The translations under genes and the position numbers were made by a program. The notes below the pieces were generated by a model. That model was not told the origin of the DNA, did no database searches, and saw only the letters and a program-made list of their open reading frames with translations. DNA of 64,000 nucleotides, taken from positions 202,930 to 266,929 of the forward strand of contig CALMYG010000043.1 of assembly GCA_937873455.1 (NCBI GenBank). The letters run 5' to 3'. Every line of letters begins with the position of its first letter. Position 1 is the first letter of the stretch. Source of the DNA: an uncultured Verrucomicrobiota bacterium (GTDB lineage Bacteria > Verrucomicrobiota > Kiritimatiellia > CAIVKH01). Below are positions 17,858-25,357 of the stretch, piece after piece.

Positions 17858-18598
17858 GTGGGTAAATCACGTTGGGAATATATCTACGGAATCAACCCCG
17901 CATTTGAAGTGTTGCGGGGCGGACGGCGTGAGGTCTATCACGCCTATCTGAATGAGCATGCGCAAGACAACCCCCGCCTGAAAAAACTGGCGCGGTTTCT
18001 CGAGTCGCGCGGCGTTCCTGTCGAGTGGGTCAGCAAACAACGGGTTTTCGAGCTGTCGGAAAGCAAGGATCACCAGGGCGTCGCCCTCAAAACCGAGCCG
18101 TATCCCTATGCCGCGGCGGATACCCTGTACAACCGCGAACGCCTCTTGCTGTTGGATAACACGGAAGATCCGCACAACACCGGTGCGATCATCCGGTGCG
18201 CCGACGTGTTCGGTTATCACGCCATTCTCGCTCCGCTTAAAGGGGTGCCGGAAGTCTACCCCTCGGTGGTAAAAGTTTCCGCCGGGGCGACCGAGCATCT
18301 GGACATCGCCCGGGAGGGTTCCGCCAACCATCACATGCTCAAGGCGCGGGAGACCGGTCATGTTGTCGTCGCCTTGGACGCCGCCGGAACGACGGACCTC
18401 CGCGATCTTGCCGCCACGCTGCCAAGTCGCCATCTGTTGGTCATTGGCGGTGAAGCCAAAGCGGTCAGCCAGTATATTCTCAACCATGCCGACCACGTGG
18501 CACGAATCCCGCAGGCCGGAAAAATCAATTCGCTAAACGCCTCGGTGGCGGCCGGAATCGCGATGTACGCATTGGCACGCCTGGGATCGAATCCTTAA
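17858..18598 (+). CDS. rlmB: TrmH/SpoU-family RNA 2'-O-methyltransferase, probably RlmB
   Basis: 246 residues with a GTG start 7 bases after mdh. The N-terminal L30e-like substrate domain (about 1-75) begins YIYGINPAFEVLRGG. The SPOUT catalytic part has DNTEDPHNTGAIIRCADVFGY, VIGGEAKAVSQ and the knot motif IPQAGKINSLNASVAAGI. RlmB modifies G2251 of 23S rRNA; a related paralogue acting on another site is possible. Confidence 0.85.
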   Translation: MGKSRWEYIYGINPAFEVLRGGRREVYHAYLNEHAQDNPRLKKLARFLESRGVPVEWVSKQRVFELSESKDHQGVALKTEPYPYAAADTLYNRERLLLLDNTEDPHNTGAIIRCADVFGYHAILAPLKGVPEVYPSVVKVSAGATEHLDIAREGSANHHMLKARETGHVVVALDAAGTTDLRDLAATLPSRHLLVIGGEAKAVSQYILNHADHVARIPQAGKINSLNASVAAGIAMYALARLGSNP

Positions 18599-18620
18599 CC
18601 CCCTATTCAGGAGCATCAAC

Positions 18621-19178
18621 ATGGTACTGATCACGCAAAGCGGACCGCAAACCTTGCCCCTCGGCGCATCGGCTCCGGATTTTTCCCTGCCGGGAACCGA
18701 TGGCCAAACCTACCGCCTGGCCTCCTTTCAGGAAGCCAAACTGCTGGTCATATCCTTCACCTGTAACCATTGCCCCTACGCCAAGGGCGTGGAAGACCGC
18801 TTTGTGCGACTGGCCAAGACGTACCAACCCAAGGGCATCGGTTTCCTGGCCATCTCCGCCAACGACGCGGCCAACTACCCCGACGACAGCTTTGAAAACA
18901 TGAAGCGGCGGGCAGCGGAAAAGGGATTCTGCTTTCCGTACCTGTATGACGAACCGCAAACCACCGCCAAGGCGTACGGCGCGGTTTGCACGCCCCACAT
19001 CTTCGTTTTCGATCATGAGCGCAAACTGATCTACGAAGGCCGGATTGATGATAACTGGCAAAACGAGGCGGCGGTGAAAGCGCATGATCTCCACGACGCC
19101 CTGGACGCCGCCCTCGCCGGCCAGCCGGTTCCTCGTCCCCAGACCAATCCAATGGGGTGCAGCATCAAGTGGAAGTAG
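18621..19178 (+). CDS. Thioredoxin-like redoxin (AhpC/TSA group)
   Basis: 185 residues without a signal peptide. SFTCNHCPYAKG holds a CxxC pair, SANDAANYPDDS and FPYLYDEPQTTAKAYGAVCTPHIFVFD follow, and the protein ends GCSIKWK, all typical of this cytoplasmic thioredoxin-like group. A further Cys precedes TPH, the cis-Pro region. Its exact redox partner is unknown. Converges on hemW with 4 bases between stops. Confidence 0.85.
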   Translation: MVLITQSGPQTLPLGASAPDFSLPGTDGQTYRLASFQEAKLLVISFTCNHCPYAKGVEDRFVRLAKTYQPKGIGFLAISANDAANYPDDSFENMKRRAAEKGFCFPYLYDEPQTTAKAYGAVCTPHIFVFDHERKLIYEGRIDDNWQNEAAVKAHDLHDALDAALAGQPVPRPQTNPMGCSIKWK

Positions 19179-19182
19179 CCGA

Positions 19183-20337
19183 TTAAACCAACTCGGCAAA
19201 GACGGAATCGCTGACAAACAATCCTTGCCGGGTTAGTTGAATCCGGCCATTCCGGTCATCGAGCATCTTGATTTCCGTCAACCAGCGAAGGGTCGGACCG
19301 CAAAGATCGTCCAACGCATACCCGGTGGCCTGACGGAATTCATCCCGGCTTACCCCATCAATCCGCCGCAAATACATGACCAGGGTTTCGCGCGCCTTGG
19401 CTTCTCCGCTCAGGCATTCCTCAAACTGGCGAATCGACCGTCCGGCTCCCAGGTTCCGGTTGTACGCTTCCAGGTTCCGTATATTGCCCCACCGCGTCCC
19501 CTGCCAGTGGGAATGAGCGGAAGGACCGCAGCCCAAGTACTCCCCGCCGCTCCAGTAAAGGAGGTTGTGGGCGCATTCGAAACCGGGGCGGGCAAAATTG
19601 GAAATTTCATAGTGCCGATACCCCGCGGCCGCCATGGTTGCTTGAACCAGATCATACTGCGTCAACTCGATGTCGGAATCCACTTCCTTGAGGTATCCCT
19701 TGTCGCGCAGTTCGGTTAGTGGCGTTCCGTCCTCAAAAATCAAGCAATAGCAGGCCAGGTGTTCCGGGGCAAGGTCGACCGCCGTTTTCAGGTCGCGTTC
19801 CAGATCGACCAGATTTTGTCCGGGAATGCCATACATGAAATCGAGGTTGATATTCCGCACTCCCTTTTCACGCAACAGCCGGTAACCGGCGAGGGCCTCG
19901 TCCGGCGAGTGTATTCGGCCGATAAACTCGAGAACGGAAGGCGTCAGGGATTGAACGCCCAAAGAAACCCGATTCACCCCGCCATCCACCATGATGTCGA
20001 CCTTCGATTCGGTTAGTGTTCCCGGATTGGACTCACACGTCCATTCCTTCACGCAGCTTACGTCGATCCGTCGGTGAATCAGGCGAAATAGTTCACGGAA
20101 ATCGTCGTCGGATAATTCGGTCGGCGTTCCCCCGCCGATAAAAATGGTTTCGGGCTGAAAGTTTGGGGTAAATTGCCGGACTTCGATTTCCAGGGCCTCC
20201 AAAAATCCCGGCTGATGCTCCATGCGGACATCGGCCAATCGCTGGGAGAGAGGTCCTTTACCGGTCGGCAAAGAATAAAAGTCGCAATACAGACACTTGC
20301 GTACGCAGAACGGGATATGAATGTACAAGCCGGTCAT
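19183..20337 (-). CDS. hemW: Radical-SAM HemW-like protein
   Basis: 384 residues. The radical-SAM cluster motif CVRKCLYCDFYS is at residues 11-22, followed by ETIFIGGGTPTELS, CESNPGTLT, VNRVSLGVQS, the LDFMYGIPGQ segment and the C-terminal HemN-like domain with GCGPSAHS. HemW proteins resemble oxygen-independent coproporphyrinogen oxidase but lack the extra N-terminal Cys; they are thought to bind or deliver haem. No other haem genes are near. Confidence 0.88.
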   Translation of the reverse strand: MTGLYIHIPFCVRKCLYCDFYSLPTGKGPLSQRLADVRMEHQPGFLEALEIEVRQFTPNFQPETIFIGGGTPTELSDDDFRELFRLIHRRIDVSCVKEWTCESNPGTLTESKVDIMVDGGVNRVSLGVQSLTPSVLEFIGRIHSPDEALAGYRLLREKGVRNINLDFMYGIPGQNLVDLERDLKTAVDLAPEHLACYCLIFEDGTPLTELRDKGYLKEVDSDIELTQYDLVQATMAAAGYRHYEISNFARPGFECAHNLLYWSGGEYLGCGPSAHSHWQGTRWGNIRNLEAYNRNLGAGRSIRQFEECLSGEAKARETLVMYLRRIDGVSRDEFRQATGYALDDLCGPTLRWLTEIKMLDDRNGRIQLTRQGLFVSDSVFAELV

Positions 20338-20352
20338 GACCCGGCGAAGGTA

Positions 20353-20880
20353 CTATTCCCCCATAGCCGGGGCAAGTTCGTGGTGACCGAGATTGGGATC
20401 GGTTTGAAACAGTCGACTCACATCCCCTCCCCACGCGGACGGTTCCCGCATAAGGTGGCGGACGGTGCGCATGTCAAAAGGTTTGGGCATGAAGGACACG
20501 TAATTATCGTAGGCAAGCATCGGATACAACGTCTTGTGATATACGCTACCCGACATAATAACGACCGGAAAGGATGCGGATTTTGCGCGAATTCGATTGT
20601 AGACTTCAAAACCGAGGTCCTGGCCCACCTCAATATCGAGAAAGGCCATTCGCAAAGAAGCGAATATTTCATCCGAGGCGATTTGGGAACAGGCATCGTG
20701 CACATTGTCAACGGCAAGTGCGGAATACCCCTCCATATGGGCAAACCGCATAACCAGCGTGAGTATTTCCCGCATATCGTCCATGACCAGTATACAGGCC
20801 GACTGCTGTCCCGTCGAACTGGTTGGTTTCCAAGCCGACAAAGACCGCCCTACGTGCTGCCGCTGACTCCATGTTATCAT
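20353..20880 (-). CDS. Stand-alone response-regulator receiver protein
   Basis: 175 residues with a single receiver domain from about residue 28: the acidic pair MDD, the phospho-acceptor Asp in MAFLDIE, the Ser of IMSGS and the Lys of MPKPF. No output domain follows, only a short tail of about 30 residues. The first about 27 residues are not receiver-like, and the start may be further in. No histidine kinase is near, so the partner is unknown. It lies downstream of the large surface-protein operon on the same strand. Confidence 0.75.
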   Translation of the reverse strand: MITWSQRQHVGRSLSAWKPTSSTGQQSACILVMDDMREILTLVMRFAHMEGYSALAVDNVHDACSQIASDEIFASLRMAFLDIEVGQDLGFEVYNRIRAKSASFPVVIMSGSVYHKTLYPMLAYDNYVSFMPKPFDMRTVRHLMREPSAWGGDVSRLFQTDPNLGHHELAPAMGE

Positions 20881-20902
20881 GATGCTTACATCATAAGCAT
20901 CA
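20880..20902. promoter_or_regulatory. Inverted repeat at the start codon of the response-regulator gene
   Basis: TGATGCTTA, five bases, TAAGCATCA forms a perfect 9-base-arm inverted repeat that touches the proposed ATG (20878-20880). A further AATGCTTA half-site lies at 20912-20919. It could be an operator or an RNA hairpin controlling translation. No ribosome-binding site is seen between it and the ATG. Confidence 0.4.
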
Positions 20903-20961
20903 AATATGCCAAAATGCTTATCCGTCGTGAAGCCAACGTGTATTGCCTGGAAAAGAGCCGG

Positions 20962-23900
20962 TTAAGGATCCATATAAACGGTCGGACAGCTGTATGGAAG
21001 TAAAACGTTCCATGTCCACGCATTCAAGGATTTGCGCGTGTAGATAATAATAGCGTAATCTGGTTCGAGGATCAGGTGATCGGCTACCCCGGATCCCCCA
21101 GTCCAATATTGGAACTGACCCTGGGAGTTCATCAGGATGCGATAAATCGGGGCGACGAGTGACCCCCCGCCCTTTTGCAGTATACGGATTTCATCCGACT
21201 CATTCGGATTAAAAGGACGACCTGGCGCCACGCCGCTAAATCCCGATTGTTTCAATCCGCTCTCGCCCAGCTTGATCCGATACGGGATGTTATAGCTTAC
21301 AATGTTATAATTTTGGCCGGGTACGATCGCAACCTGATGACCAAATTCTTGGCACGACCGGTTGGGGACCTGGCCCACCAGCAACAACTTCTGATCACCT
21401 TGACCTCGCGGGATCACTACGTTAAAGCCCTTGGTCAAAGGCAGCGGCATATCATCAGCCACCCCCCCTTCAACAAACAACCAAACCCCGGCATCGGACA
21501 ACCAAATGATGTTGGTCGCTTCGCTTGATGCTGATGAGGCATACCATTCAACGCGCGTCGATTCCGCAATGGTCTCTCCCGCCGGCAGGGCATTGGTTCC
21601 AAAAATATAGGCCGCCCGGTTTTGATCGGGAACCATACACAGGGATATGAAGTTTTCGCCTTCTTTCAGGAGTACTGGTTTTACAACATAGACCTCCTTG
21701 GTGGCATAACGGGGCTCCCGATCCATGCACCACGCGCCGCGAAAAGCCGCCCGGTAGAAGCGCATCTGGTTGCCGAGGGCGCCCGGAGTCGAACGATTGG
21801 TGGCCCCGAGATCGATAAATATGCGATCCTTCGTGGTTCCCGCACATTGCCAGCGGCTGGTCAAGGCGGAGCAAAAGCCGATCGCGCTTTCATCGGCATA
21901 AAGTACATCATACTCCTTGGCGACCAAACCATGCGCGTTGGTGTAGGCCGACCACCCAAGTTGCACCCCGATCACGTCGGCATGGACGACCGCCACCCCC
22001 TGGGTCATGTCCACCACGCCCACAAAGTTGCTGGCCCATGCCGGGACGCCGTTGGTATCGACCGCCGTATAAACGATCCCGGTGTTCACGATCGAGTCCG
22101 CCATGGTAACTTCCGCGGTAAATGTGACCCGGATGGTACCGCCCCCGGCCAAGGTTTGATTGGTAACAATGACAGGCAATTCGTCACCAGGGCGGGATTC
22201 AGATGAACGGGAGTGGAAATCAAAACTGACATCGCTGATCCAGATGTAGTCATCGTCACTCATTTTCGACGGATCGGTCCGGAATCGGATGGTGGTATTA
22301 GTGCTTATGAAGGCCGACAAATCCCTGCTGACATACTGATAGGAACCGTCGGATTGTGAGCTGGATCCTCCATTGATGAAGCCATGACGGTCCAGTTCAC
22401 GCCATGCCGTTCCATTGGTGCTTATTTCTACCATGATGTACTCATTGGTCTCCAAGTGTTGGCGCCGGTAATAATAATTAAGCGTGACATCGGTGGCATC
22501 ACTCAAATCGGCGCTCCGGCGTATGGATCGGTTCCGGTAGTTAAACCTTAGCCGCCAGTATCCATAATCGGTGGCGATTTGTATATATCCGGCGGTCGGA
22601 CTGGTGGTTTCCCCCTCCTCAATCCAACCACCCAGCCAGGGGCGATTTCCGGCATTATTGGTGTAGGTTCGGTAGGCAAAAATATCGCGAATGCTGTTGG
22701 TAACAAATATGCCTTCGATATCAACCCATGTACTGGAGGGAACGTACACGACACCTTCCGGCAAGTAGTCGACAATCCGAATACCCTGCACCGTGGTCTC
22801 CCGAAGGTTGGTGACCGTCAACATATAAACAATTTTTTCACCCGGAACGACGACATCGCGCGCGCTACTGGTTTTCCGAATCGTAAGACCGGAGAGCGTC
22901 CAGGCAAGAAAGTCGTTTCCACGTATATCCACACCACCGGGCAGGTGAACGGATATCCGGTTGTCATTGGCGCCATCGATGTCGGCGGTGGGGTAATATC
23001 CGGGCAAATCCGTTTTTTCCAAGACGTAATGACCGGCCGCCAATCCGCCGAAGATGTAATAGCCATTATAAAACGTAACCGTTGCATCACGTACTTCGCC
23101 ATCAGCGGGATCGCCATCGCCATCCGGATCGGAATACAGCGTAATCAAAACGCCTTGAATGCCGCCGTCGGGATCGTTGAAATTGCCGTCGCCATCCACA
23201 TCGAAACGAACCTGGCCGCTGATGCGGTCGGGCATTGCCAACGGATCGACCACGTTATAAGCAACGGCGCACATGCCCTCGGGAATGATTGCGGATGATA
23301 CGCACGCGGTGTTGGTGACGCCATAGACCTCGGCCTTGACTTGCGCATTAAACACAACCGTCAGGGTTTGGCCCGGCAAGATCGTGATCCCGGACAGCAG
23401 GTTGGGAGGGGGATAAACCAGTAGCGGTTCGATATAACGCACGACCACGAGGCCCGGTCCTCCGGCGGCTCCGTTGGCGTTGACGCCCCCGCCGGCGCCG
23501 CCGGCGCCGCGTCCTGCCACGTAGTGGACATCGGTGGTTCGCGCGGCGGAAGAGCCGGATCCGGCCACATTCGTGTTGTTAATTCCCGAGGCCGCCCCTG
23601 ATCCGCCGCCCCCGCCCGCCGCGGAATCGACGGTTGAGTTGGCCGCAGTACCGCCACCGCCACCGAACAGTCCTGCACCGCCACCGCCGCCGCCGCCACG
23701 TCCGGTTGATGAATTCGCGCGTCCGCCCGAACCACCCCCGTTGGTTCCCCCGGCTCCACCAGCCGGGGTATCCGCTGCACCCACCGGTTCTCCGCCCTGT
23801 CCCCCTTCAAGTTCAAGACCGGCTGAGCCAGCAACGGTTTCGGCATTGTTACCGCCGCCCGCCGCGCCACCGGCACTTGGCGTTCCCCCTTGACCACCTC

Positions 23901-25323
23901 CGGCATTCGGTGTGGTACTGCCGCTGGAATTGGCGCCTTGAATACCGGATGCACCACCGCCAGCGCCGCCCGCACCACCAGCTCCTGCGCCGGATTGATT
24001 GTCACCTCCGCCACCGCCGCCGCCACCGCCGACCAAGACCAAACGATTCGTGCCAAGCAGAATCCCGGAGTACCCCCCGCCTCCGCCGCCGGTTCCGACA
24101 CGGCTTCCGGAAGGCGTGTTTACTCCTCCACCACCGCCGCCCCCAACCATGATCTGCAAGGCATCACCGCCACTGACATTCAAGGTCGAAGCGACAAATC
24201 CACCGCCGCCGCCCGCACCGCCTGCGGTTGTACTGCCCCCGGCGCCTCCGCCACCGCCTGCCCCCCAGACCTTTACACTGATAGTCGTGACGCCAACCGG
24301 GACCGTGAACGTCTGCGCGCCAACATTCGTAAATACACGTATAATTTCATTGGTAATGCCGTAGGCAAATATACTTTCCTCCTGATACAGAAGACCTTCA
24401 TCAAGCGCATCGGTCAGCGTGACGTGGGAGTGAATAAGGTTACCGGTGTTCACCAGGGTAATCGTGTAATCTACCAGCAAGTCCGGCCACCAAATACCGA
24501 CCGGGCTGGCCGTCTTGGTGATCCCCAACCCGCTGGAGGCGTCAAGGAACACCAAACCAATGCGGTCAACTGCGCCCGGCATGGCAACCGGAATGAAGTT
24601 GTCGTTGGGCGGCGTGCTATCCGCCGTGCTGTACATGCCGGGAGGATCGATTTCCACGACGACATAGCGACCAGTTCCAACGCCCTGAAATTCAAATTGG
24701 CCGATGGCGTCGGAGACGGTGCTTCGGACAAGACCGCCGTCGGCAGGATCACCGTCTCCATTAGGATCGGTCCACAATTGGATGGTCACGCCGGGTAAAC
24801 CCGGATTCGGTTCGGATAAATTGCCATTTCCGTTTCGGTCAAGCCGAACCTGGCCGCTGATGAAGGCTGCTTGCGTATCGAGGAAGATATTGTTCAGCGA
24901 ACTTACACCCTCGACCATCGTCAGCGGAATGCGGTTATCGTTGGGAGGCGCACTGTCCGCCGTGCTGCGGAATCCCGGCAAATCGGTTTGCACAATGACA
25001 TACGTGCCGGCGAAATAGTTGGGGAAGAGGAAGTGACCATTGCCGCTGGTCAGCGTGGTTTCCAGCAACACCCCGTCGGCGGGATCGCCATCCCCGTTGG
25101 GGTCGGAATACAGCCGTATCGTCACGCCGTTTAGTCCCGGGTCCGTATCGGTAAAATCACCATCGCCATCACGATCATGTCGCACTTGGCCGCCCAAACT
25201 GGCCCGGATCATGTAATTGGTCGCGAAGGCGTGCCGGGGCTCCGCGCTCTGGAAACTGCGCAATGAAGCTTGGTTGACAATCTGGGTGCCCTGGACCGAG
25301 TCCTGGATACGTACAGAAAACAA
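20962..25323 (-). CDS. Giant surface protein, downstream part (separated from upstream part by a frameshift)
   Basis: 1453 codons from a TTG; no ATG, no signal peptide and no ribosome-binding site, as expected for the back half of a broken gene. It opens inside the second half of a DUF11 domain. Then come two SdrD-type B repeats (about residues 43-150 and 153-255, each with a DxDGDG calcium-type loop and SDPNGDGDPADG), a DUF11 domain split by a Gly-rich insert (about 330-655), a third B repeat (about 700-800), another DUF11 with an inserted beta-sandwich, and a C-terminal region of about 340 residues with four or more Cys. The frame stays open upstream of the TTG to the C8 run. Likely secreted and calcium-binding; no anchor motif is recognised. 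Confidence 0.75.
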   Translation of the reverse strand: MFSVRIQDSVQGTQIVNQASLRSFQSAEPRHAFATNYMIRASLGGQVRHDRDGDGDFTDTDPGLNGVTIRLYSDPNGDGDPADGVLLETTLTSGNGHFLFPNYFAGTYVIVQTDLPGFRSTADSAPPNDNRIPLTMVEGVSSLNNIFLDTQAAFISGQVRLDRNGNGNLSEPNPGLPGVTIQLWTDPNGDGDPADGGLVRSTVSDAIGQFEFQGVGTGRYVVVEIDPPGMYSTADSTPPNDNFIPVAMPGAVDRIGLVFLDASSGLGITKTASPVGIWWPDLLVDYTITLVNTGNLIHSHVTLTDALDEGLLYQEESIFAYGITNEIIRVFTNVGAQTFTVPVGVTTISVKVWGAGGGGGAGGSTTAGGAGGGGGFVASTLNVSGGDALQIMVGGGGGGGVNTPSGSRVGTGGGGGGYSGILLGTNRLVLVGGGGGGGGGDNQSGAGAGGAGGAGGGASGIQGANSSGSTTPNAGGGQGGTPSAGGAAGGGNNAETVAGSAGLELEGGQGGEPVGAADTPAGGAGGTNGGGSGGRANSSTGRGGGGGGGAGLFGGGGGTAANSTVDSAAGGGGGSGAASGINNTNVAGSGSSAARTTDVHYVAGRGAGGAGGGVNANGAAGGPGLVVVRYIEPLLVYPPPNLLSGITILPGQTLTVVFNAQVKAEVYGVTNTACVSSAIIPEGMCAVAYNVVDPLAMPDRISGQVRFDVDGDGNFNDPDGGIQGVLITLYSDPDGDGDPADGEVRDATVTFYNGYYIFGGLAAGHYVLEKTDLPGYYPTADIDGANDNRISVHLPGGVDIRGNDFLAWTLSGLTIRKTSSARDVVVPGEKIVYMLTVTNLRETTVQGIRIVDYLPEGVVYVPSSTWVDIEGIFVTNSIRDIFAYRTYTNNAGNRPWLGGWIEEGETTSPTAGYIQIATDYGYWRLRFNYRNRSIRRSADLSDATDVTLNYYYRRQHLETNEYIMVEISTNGTAWRELDRHGFINGGSSSQSDGSYQYVSRDLSAFISTNTTIRFRTDPSKMSDDDYIWISDVSFDFHSRSSESRPGDELPVIVTNQTLAGGGTIRVTFTAEVTMADSIVNTGIVYTAVDTNGVPAWASNFVGVVDMTQGVAVVHADVIGVQLGWSAYTNAHGLVAKEYDVLYADESAIGFCSALTSRWQCAGTTKDRIFIDLGATNRSTPGALGNQMRFYRAAFRGAWCMDREPRYATKEVYVVKPVLLKEGENFISLCMVPDQNRAAYIFGTNALPAGETIAESTRVEWYASSASSEATNIIWLSDAGVWLFVEGGVADDMPLPLTKGFNVVIPRGQGDQKLLLVGQVPNRSCQEFGHQVAIVPGQNYNIVSYNIPYRIKLGESGLKQSGFSGVAPGRPFNPNESDEIRILQKGGGSLVAPIYRILMNSQGQFQYWTGGSGVADHLILEPDYAIIIYTRKSLNAWTWNVLLPYSCPTVYMDP

Positions 25324-25357
25324 TACCGCTACAGAAAATCCGGACTCCAGGGTGTAG

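Noticed and set aside
23440..24330. Repetitive GGC/CCACCGCC tract as a CRISPR or tandem repeat array
   Set aside because: It is the coding sequence of the Gly-rich domain; repeat units are irregular and stay in frame.
20962..25323. The 1453-codon frame as an independent gene with a TTG start
   Set aside because: No signal peptide or ribosome-binding site, and it begins mid-domain; better read as the back half of the gene starting at 27988.
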